Assembly (NCBI GenBank): GCA_963920765.1
Contig: OY987252.1
Location: 1,242,501 to 1,306,500 of the forward strand
DNA: 64,000 nt
Direction of reading: 5' to 3'
Source of the DNA: Ulota crispa
Lineage: Eukaryota; Streptophyta; Bryopsida; Orthotrichales; Orthotrichaceae
Within the stretch, counting starts at the first letter, position 1; each line of letters opens with the position of its first letter. The notes below the pieces were generated by a model. That model saw only the letters and a program-made list of their open reading frames with translations, was not told the origin of the DNA and did no database searches. Below, one piece after another: positions 56,562-64,000 of the stretch. A program made the translations under genes and the position numbers.

Positions 56562-58768
56562 CTACAGAAATCTTGTTTCTTGAAATGCCAACATTGCGTG
56601 ATGAACTTGTGGGGTGACCTCTTCCAGCAAAAGGTCAATGGCTTCCTTCACGAACGCACTTGTCGACTCATCACATGAAAGTTTGACATTGTGATATGGA
56701 TTTGGGACTTCAATCTCAAATTCATCTTCTTCATAGTCTGGTCTCCCATTTGGGCGGAACAAGTCGCCTTCCTTTGACCAACAAAACTGTTGTGGATGTT
56801 CTATAAACTTAAAACACCCGTCCGTGGGACTGTAATGGCCACCAAAACATTGATAGAAGAATTGTCTTCTCCCCATAAGTTTAGGTCTTGGTCGCACTAG
56901 TTTCTTGCAAACTCTAACAATCTCCCTGGCATTTCTTTCCCACCCATGTCTCTTGCTTCTCAAGACTTTTTCCTGAGCATAATCATTCATCCGCCAACTC
57001 CAAACTACATCTTGCCCCTAGAATTTTGGATGGTGTGAAACAATAGATTCATTCATCTCCTAGCATGGCGGCATGCAATGGGTCAAGTTGAACATTTGAT
57101 ACAATCTAGGGTGGAAGGGTGCCTTGCATGCTACGCACCACATATGCATCACCATTAGGCTTATTAAACACTATGGATGGTACATGTGTGTGCATGTGCC
57201 TAACATTATTCCACCTTCTAGGCCAAATCCCTTGTAGCAAATATGGCACTTTGTATTGTCTTCAATGAAGGGAGTTGGATTTGGCCACAACTTCATCCTC
57301 TCATACTCGTACCTATAGAATGACAATGCATTCTCATAATCCCAACCATTCCTTGGCTAATTGATGACATTGTCCATGGTCCTCAAGGCCTTTGTTACTA
57401 ATTTGTCACTGTCAAATAGCTCATCCATGAAGGCCCGTGAAGTTATCCCTTAATTTTGTGATTTTCTTGAGTCAAAATACTCTTTTGAGATTTTGTCAAT
57501 CTTTGTCGCCATTTGACGGTTGATGTCCACATAGAGAAGGCAACCTAATTTACAGCTATACATTTGCTCCACAAGATTTGAAATGTCCTTCTTTGATGTG
57601 TCCTCCAAAGCTACAAATTTGGCTTGTGGTTCATTGTTTCTTGTGAATTGAGCATTCAATGTTTCTGTTCTATCCGGCACTTCTTTGCGTACACCTTCTA
57701 CCATAGTAAGTTCTAATATAATTGCATCTAGTGCCACGGTAGCTTCCTCCAATTCTTTGTGGAGCTTCTCAATTTCACCTTGCAATAGTAATATAGTATA
57801 CTGCTCTCTTCACGAAGTCTTTGTAAAGTCACATTTTCAGCTCATAACATATGCATTTCATTGCTCACTACATCTGCCATGGATGTTGCATTGCTGTCCA
57901 TGTATACCACATGTGGAATTGCTGGTACTGGATGTAATGGGCTATTTGGTGCTGACGCCACTCCCATGTCATTGTCACTATCATTTCCATCTAGTAGGGC
58001 GTTTGTGCTAGGCCCAGCTGCAGCTAAAACTAAATCTGAAACTAATGTAGGCACCTGCCGGACTTGCTGTCTTCCAGCATTAATTGCATCTGCAAGTAAT
58101 CTAGGCACTTGCACATCTTGGAACTGTTGTCTTTGACTTGTATTATTTGTATTGTTGTTTAGGATTCTAGGCTTTCTAGGCCTAGGTGGAGTGTGAGTCC
58201 CATTGGAATCGTCATCCAAAGAAGACGGCGGCTCATAAGGTGGTACATGATCATGCGCTTTTGATCTAGTTTCACTCAAACCGCCATTAGGAAACTTCCT
58301 CATTTCCATAGGTATGAATCCATTTTGGGGGGGGTGGAACAATCATATTAGGCTTTGACCTTTGACAGTTGACCAATCTACTTGTTTGTGAAATTTAAAC
58401 TCTGCCCATACGCCCCTACAAATGAAAAGTGCAACTTTGTTTTGACTTACAAATGCACTGTCATACATGACTTGATACACTTCAATACAATGCTCCTTGA
58501 ATGCCTTGTCCGTGCAATACTTCAACTTTCCTTTACTCAAATGTCAATTAAAATAGTGCCGATCTTTTGTGAAATCTTTATTGATGTGGCACCATTTGAC
58601 GTAATCTGGGCAAACATCGTAGGTCTATGGATCTTCAACATCTTTGTATCCTCAAAACCTAATCTTAGCAGGGTTTTCATATACATGAAGACACCTCTTT
58701 TGGAGCATCCTTCTTTGTTTTCTGGTTTTGTCTTTAGCTTGTTTCCTCCAAGCTGCTTCCGTTGCCAT
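56562..58768 (-). pseudogene. Unknown transposon-like ORF with coiled coil and RING-type finger
   Basis: From an ATG at 58768 (MATEAAWRKQAKDK, very basic) one frame continues with stops through YVKWCHINKDFTKDRHYF, then CTDKAFKEHCIEVYQVMYD, a Pro/Ser-rich acidic linker (58342-57842), a frameshift near 57800 and a coiled coil (IEKLHKELEEATVALDAIILEL, 57780-57715). At about 57261-57125 comes a cysteine/histidine cluster: CHIC, then C-T-H-x3-H, a stop, C, and finally WCVAC. This spacing (C-x2-C-x12-C-x-H-x3-H-x2-C-x10-C-x2-C) fits a RING-H2 finger. A 142-codon tail ends at 56562. RING domains usually act in ubiquitin transfer or protein contact. The family is not recognised. About 735 codons; five or more stops. 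Confidence 0.5.
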
Positions 58769-58979
58769 CTTACGAATTTACCAAAAACATATGGAACATG
58801 GGAAGTGTGGGTGTGACATTCGTGATTTGGTAAAAGTTACCAAAGGTGGTAAGTGTTTGTACGCAAGCTGTACATCCCACCAGCTCTAGCCAACCAGCTT
58901 GCAAGAAGTGGAGGAGAGAAGAACTAGTGAGGTAATGAGTAAGGGCGCAGACCCTCCTTAAATATGAGCAAAGTTCTAG

Positions 58980-59790
58980 CGGGTTTAGGGGCGCCAATCA
59001 TCCGCGCAGTAATCACGGATAGGCGCCAATGCTATTGGCTGGGGCACAAATGGCCAGACCGAAGGCGCGGACACAGCCAGCTCAGGTGACCAACCAACAT
59101 AGATGAAGTGGAGGTGAAAGGGAGCAAGCAAGGTAACAATGGTAGGGGCGTGGACCTCTACATGTACGTGCGAGGTTGCCAAGTCGGAAGAATTGAGGGT
59201 GCAGACGTTTTGAGTCTAGGCGCAAACAAGCTAATGCTGGGCAAAGATGCTAATATTTGAGGCACAAATGCTTATAATTGGGGCGCGGACACAGCGTATC
59301 AAGGCACGGACACCACGCGGGCACAAGAGGCGCAGATGTTCGATGTAGAATCCCATAAACAAGGCGCATACACCAAGGATTGGTGCGTTAACCTAAGACA
59401 CCGCGGACTTTAGGTGTTGGGGCGTGGACGCTTTCTACAGGGACGTTGACGGTATTACTAGGGCACGGACAACTTCTACAAGGGAGTGGACGACTACTCT
59501 CGAGGCGCGGAGCACTGCTGCTACAACGCTAATATGGGATATAGGGGCGCAAACAATGGATGGAAGGGCGCAGATGGATGGTACCTAGGTACAGACAGGT
59601 ATGGTACATGGGCACAAACGTATTAGGTACCCTGGAGTGGACATTTGACATACCAGGGCGCAAGCATTTGAGGTACTAGGGTGCCGACACTTGGTACCTG
59701 TTTGCAGACGGGTGGTACAAGGGCGCAAATGCTCAATACTAGGGCATTAACTCCAGGTCTTGGAGTGCGGAGCATTGTTGGTATAAGCGC
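58980..59790 (+). repeat. Degenerate ~21-bp minisatellite (GGGCGCGGAC) between divergent genes
   Basis: Words of the type GGGCGC(G/A)(G/A)AC recur about 25 times, many at 20-22 bp steps (for example around 59400-59530 and 59620-59760). Same orientation and core as the array at 55911. It occupies the interval between the start of the minus-strand RING ORF and the start of the plus-strand ORF, so it may be the shared promoter region. Open frames across it are artefacts. Confidence 0.75.
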
Positions 59791-60000
59791 CAACACGTGT
59801 GTATGGGCACGGACGCACCTTTCCAAGATTATAAAAACCTCACCTTCCCATTCTGAAGTCACTTTGCACCCCTCTCGATGCCCCAAGTGTCAGCTTGCTT
59901 GCGGCCTGAAGTTAGTGGCTTTGAAGGATTTGGGTGCTTGGCGCTTTGGTGGTGGGAGAGTTATTGAATTTTTTTTTGAGATTTTTGTGTAATTCTAAAC

Positions 60001-61566
60001 ATGTCAACGTTTGGGAGTGCCTTGTCTGGCAAGCAACTTGTTTATGAAGATTTGGATTTGTCTGAAGAAACTATAGTGCCTGCAACAAATCCCTCCATGG
60101 CTTTAGGATCTTCTACTCCTATAGCTGGTAGTACCAAGAAAAAAGCAAAGGTTGTAAACCCTAATTGGCCTACATTACCATACACTCACAAATGCTGGTC
60201 AATTGCAATTGATTTCTATTAAACATGCAGCATTTGCGATTTGGAGAGGGCATTTTTCAAGGATAGAGAAGTTGGCTACCTCAGACTCATACAAGAATTA
60301 GAAGAAGCTGTAGAAAGGCTTGAAGGAATAGAGGAGTTCAACAATTACACAGACTTTTGTCTTTCTTATGAATGGTTGCATAGTATTGTGACGCAGACTA
60401 CCACAAACATTGTGGAATTTTGGAAATATTTGATGAAGAAAGATCCAAAAGACCCAAACTTGACAGTTGAGGAGAAAAACTTGATCACAGTCTTAAAGTT
60501 TGTACAAGATAATAGTCAATTACACTCCAAGTCTCGCAACAAGTGGCCTGCTTAGATGCACACTAAGGAAAAAGATCTTGTAGAGCAAGGAGTGAGAGGT
60601 CATGTGGGGTATCTACCTTTAACGGTGAAAGTTAAACTCATGGCGGGATAGGTTTTGGAAGGAGCGTATGGGACAATCCAAAAAGTGAGAATTATACATC
60701 CTCAATTTATCCTTGAAAATCTTGATTTCATGGGGAAGAATTTGAAGATCAAAAAGAAAAAAGACAAAAAGCGAGAAGTGTGGGTGGAGTGCATGACATG
60801 TCTTGTGTCACATGTAGGCATCATTTGGCCTATTTTCATCAATCTAAGGTCAATGGAGGCATATTTGCTTTGGTGGAGTGGTGGATCACTATAATATTTT
60901 TGGAAGAAATATGACTCAAAAGTCCCCAAAACTTTACACCTCAATGAAGTTTGGGAAGACACAACTTCTAAGCTAAACTAATTCAAGTTGGATTATTTTT
61001 ATTGCTATTAGAAGAAACGTATGAACTTGGCATTATCCTTGTTGATTATAGTTTTGACATGCCATGTGTATAGATACATGCACAACAACCTCTCTCTTTT
61101 AAATGTATTATTATACTTTGATACTTGGAAGGACGACACCGCATACATTGGATTATGTGATTGGAGCATATCTAGCCGCATCATTGAGTACAAGCCGTTT
61201 AAGTACAGATACCCTAATATGGAAATGCTAAAGGAAGAGCGATTGAAACAGCCATTTGGTGCTCCGGAGTTGTTCTACGTCTACAGTGCACAGAATAGCA
61301 AAGAATCACTTGACATTGTACAACAGAGGCACTTGTATTCTACTGCAAAAGAGTTGTACTTGGCAGGCTAGGTAGCTGCACAAATTTGGCAAGATGATTA
61401 TGATGCAAATTACTTCAGAAAGAACTGTATCCATATTTAGCAATTCATTTCAGCATTAGCAAGCTTGCAAGATCCAGATCCTAGACAAAGGGCTATAGTC
61501 ATAGACATTGTAGATACAATGATGAAAGCGCCATACAATTGGGATATGCCCAGCTGGTGTTTTTGA
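60001..61566 (+). pseudogene. Unknown transposon-like ORF, divergent partner of the RING ORF
   Basis: An ATG at 60001 opens frame 1, which is followed without frameshift to a TGA at 61564-61566, about 521 codons, with stops at 60220, 60553, 60649, 60892 and several others between 60979 and 61440. N-terminus is Ser/Thr-rich with a basic patch (STKKKAKVVNP). Next come an acidic coiled-coil-like segment (LIQELEEAVERLEGIEEF), FWKYLMKKDPKDPN, a basic cluster GKNLKIKKKKDKKREVWVE, and a C-terminal region with EYKPFKYRYPNMEMLKEERL and YSTAKELYLAG. I do not recognise the family. The single retained frame suggests it was under coding constraint until recently. Confidence 0.5.
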
Positions 61567-61974
61567 CTTTCATAGTGCACATGAGTCTATCATATGCATG
61601 GATGTACCTCCATTTCACAAATTAATTTGAATGGAGTAGTTAGGATTGTAATTTGATACAACAACTCTTGTAGGACTTGTATGGCAGCTTTGTTGTTTGA
61701 GGTTTAATCACTTGTGTTTTTTTGTGAAATCTATACCTAATTGATTGATTATATTTGTGTCATTTGCATTTCATGTACTTTACAAATGAATATACCTTTC
61801 TATAATCCCTAGTGGTTAAAACTTAACAATCATGAATATGTAATATTCTTTCCAAAAGTTGTAGAGAACAATATAATGATACTTAAAATAATTACTGTAA
61901 TACATATAACTTTGAATGAACCGGTTGCTTTGCTAACATAGGGCCTTGAGCCTTTCAAGCCATTTGGGGGTTAA
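61567..61974. other. 3' flank of the plus-strand ORF
   Basis: AT-rich, no recognised feature. Confidence 0.3.
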
Positions 61975-62345
61975 CTATTGCGCCCCAAATTCATTCATTG
62001 CGCTCCTCCTTAAGCGTCCGCGCACCTACATTACCGTTCATGCCCCTCCTTATATGTTTGCGCCCCTTCTTTGGTGACTGCGTCCCTCCTTAGGCAACCG
62101 CACCCCTTGTGAAAAGAAATTGGTCCTCCTATGAGACCGCGTCTTTGTCAATGCGGTCGCGGCTGTTTAGAAAACACCACGCCCAACCAAGAGAGTATTT
62201 GGACCACCCTCTGCTATCGCGCTCTTGCTGCATCCTCGCACCTCTTGCGTCCACGCACTTGGTCCGTCCACGCTCTTGCTACGTCCACGCACTCGGTCCA
62301 TCCACGCACATGCTGTGGCACCTCTCGCGGCGTCAGCACCCAACA
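61975..62345 (-). repeat. ~21-bp minisatellite, inverted orientation
   Basis: GCGCCCC/GCGCTCC(T/C)-type words recur at about 20-bp steps. On minus they read as the GGGGCGC core of the arrays to the left. Orientation is opposite to 55911-56100 and 58980-59790. Confidence 0.7.
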
Positions 62346-62709
62346 TTCCAATAGCGAGCCACTGTCAGTGTTGGGTAGCTGAAGCAGTGTGGCTCTGCCA
62401 AAGATTCAGCGCTATAATGACGTCCTCCACGCCCACAGCATCCGCACCCTCCCTTTGTATTGCTTGCTTTGTAGAGTATAGCCGTACTATTGGGCACGCA
62501 ACCCCCTCTCATTATCTAGTTGCGGACTTGTGTATTTGCCATTAAAATAGAAAAGCAAAACCCTAAGCGACTCTTGTACTATCTAGTGAAACCATGAACT
62601 GCACAGTAACCCTGAATAATAAACCAAGAGTCAAATACCCTATATCCTAATCTCTAGGTTTGTTTAGTAAAACAAACTTTTCTTTTATATCTAGACCATT
62701 ACCATACGA
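62346..62709. other. Unassigned sequence
   Basis: No feature recognised. Confidence 0.3.
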
Positions 62710-62995
62710 CTTGTGAAATCAATGAATTAAATCAACAAGTGGAACAGTTACATGTAAAAAGAAATAAATTTATTCGATCAGTTCATATAGCGCTTGGGAA
62801 ATCAAGGAATTTAATTAAGAAGTGGAACAACTACATCAAAGAACATATAAATTTATTTGATGAGTTCATATAGCACTTGTGAAATCAATGAATGAAATCA
62901 AGGAGTGCATCAAATTACATGTAAAAACAAATAAATATATTTGATGACTTCAAATAGCACTTGTCAAATCAATGAATCAAATCAAGAAGTAGATC
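62710..62995 (+). repeat. 83-bp tandem repeat, ~3.5 units
   Basis: The word ACTTGTGAAATCAATGAAT and relatives start at 62710, 62793, 62876 and 62960 (steps 83, 83, 84), followed in each unit by AA(A/T)TCAA-GAAGTGGAAC, ATAAATTTATT(T/C)GAT and TTCATATAGC-like words. Confidence 0.85.
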
Positions 62996-63429
62996 CATGG
63001 AAGCCAACCCAATTTTAGGAGTGGTAATTTTTTTTTCATCAATATCAGATATGTGCCTTCAGCTTTTCCTAAGAAACATAATAATGAAAATAAAAGGAAT
63101 ACAATGTACTGGTAGTTTTTTGAGAAAATCCTATTTTAATTTATGTGTTGCTCATGCTTACTACAAATCTCCATTGTTTCCCAACAAGGATCTACTATTT
63201 TAGCACTAGCACAAGAAATGATAGTTCATGGTTGTGCTTACCGCCGAAAAACACATTTTAGCGCCCAACCAGTGGGCTCCAACTCTTGTGTGATTTTGTC
63301 AAGCTCCACTTCTCACAGTGTTGTCAGGCCTTGTTTGAAATGGCCCCCCCTTTTTGAAGGCGTCCTTCCATTGTTGGTACCCAATAGGCCTCCATTCTTA
63401 TGCTCCTTTGAAATGTCTATCTGCGCCCC
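62996..63429. other. Unassigned sequence before the last minisatellite
   Basis: AT-rich then increasingly C-rich; no gene recognised. Confidence 0.3.
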
Positions 63430-64000
63430 TACCTTCTTAGCGCGTGCCCCTCCCTTGTGTGGGCGCGCCATTATCCTCTCCATGCGCGACCTCCTTTCTC
63501 CATGCGCGCCCTCCCCTCTCCACTAGCGCCATTGTCTTACGGGTCTGTGGCATGTGTGCCTCCCATCCGACTACAAGATGTTTCCCTCTACATGTGCACC
63601 ATTCCCCTCGGAATTTGCGCCCTTGTCCTATGAGTCCAAGCCCCTTTGTTCTTTGTGCACGTCCTTCCATACACCATGTACAAGCCTTTGCATAATCCGT
63701 GTACGTGCCCGTCCCAGCAAAGTGCGCGCCTGTCCCCTTTGTGTGCACGCCCTTGCTCTTAGCATGCCCGCCCTTTGTGCTTACGTGCGCGCCATTTCCT
63801 TTTGTTTGAGTGCTATTGTTCCTCGCCTTTGCGGACTTGCCTTGCGTTTGCCCTTAAATCGTCAGTGTTTGCACCCGTGTCATCTGTGTCCGCCCTTCCC
63901 ATCTGTGCGCGCGCCCTTGCCTAAGGCTTGTGCGCGCTTCTTCCAGCGCAACATGCAGCATTAAACCGCACGCATGCCATTCCCATTAGGGTGCGTGCCC
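63430..64000 (-). repeat. CpG-rich minisatellite, inverted orientation, runs off the window
   Basis: GCGCGCC(C/A)TT(G/C)C-type words recur roughly every 20-25 bp. Overlapping frames on both strands are repeat artefacts. It continues past the window end. Confidence 0.65.

Noticed and set aside
58980-59992. Overlapping open frames on both strands (for example 59623-59886 - and 59681-59992 +)
   Set aside because: They lie over the CpG-rich minisatellite, which is stop-poor by composition and repeat period; no motif is visible.
63143-63964. Long Cys/Pro/Arg-rich frames near the window end
   Set aside because: Generated by the C-rich minisatellite on both strands; no domain or consistent start.

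Overview
This window is AT-rich, intron-bearing eukaryotic DNA that looks like the repeat fraction of a large land-plant genome. The main evidence is plant-type CACTA (En/Spm) TNP2 transposase remnants with GT-AG introns, a chromodomain Ty3/Gypsy retrotransposon whose proteins resemble fungal-type chromoviruses, and two DUF7869-like genes. A non-flowering lineage (fern, lycophyte or bryophyte) is my guess and is not demonstrated. I recognised no intact host gene. Nearly every coding trace is transposon-derived and broken by in-frame stops, often TGG to TAG/TGA as expected from methylcytosine decay.

Layout. 4.3-12.4 kb: a CACTA TNP2 transposase pseudogene on the + strand. One exon is split by a ~730-bp terminal-inverted-repeat (TIR) element. 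An older repeat (R), itself split by another copy of the same 730-bp family, lies in the gap before the C-terminal exon. 12.46-17.09 kb: a CACTA-ended element with unusually long (~600 bp) inverted ends and nested small MITEs, followed by ~115-bp tandem repeats. 20.1-21.3 kb: a stretch dense in AGTCA/TCACA words. 21.3-24.9 kb: two opposed copies of the 730-bp family around a TNP1-like fragment. 25.89-31.15 kb: a Ty3/Gypsy chromovirus with both LTRs and gag-PR-RT-RH-IN-chromodomain in order, dead by stops, frameshifts and lost catalytic residues. 33.3-33.7 kb: a foldback MITE.

34.85-39.03 kb: an array of ~23-bp palindromes followed by a DUF7869-like gene (copy 1), which is interrupted by a 369-bp hAT-like MITE with an 8-bp target duplication. 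39.5 kb: a tRNA-Ser(GCU)-like relic. 43.6-44.8 kb: a TNP1-like fragment and another 730-bp copy. 47.4-48.0 kb: the second R copy, which preserves the empty site of a 730-bp insertion. 48.1-53.3 kb: a second, very divergent DUF7869-like gene (copy 2, minus strand). It is surrounded by at least 18 copies of a different palindrome, consensus CATTGGGGGATCCCCCAATG. These sit as a 53-bp tandem array downstream, two in an intron, one in a coding exon, and ten spaced ~50 or ~100 bp upstream. 55.6-64.0 kb: a divergent two-gene module (a RING-finger ORF on minus, an unknown ORF on plus) with CpG-rich ~21-bp minisatellite arrays between and outside the genes; the arrays to the right are inverted.

The common theme is that transposase-like genes sit beside arrays of short, element-specific palindromic or minisatellite motifs. 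The simplest reading is subterminal transposase-binding arrays. The association of DUF7869-like genes with long palindrome arrays is the most promising candidate for an undescribed mobile system.
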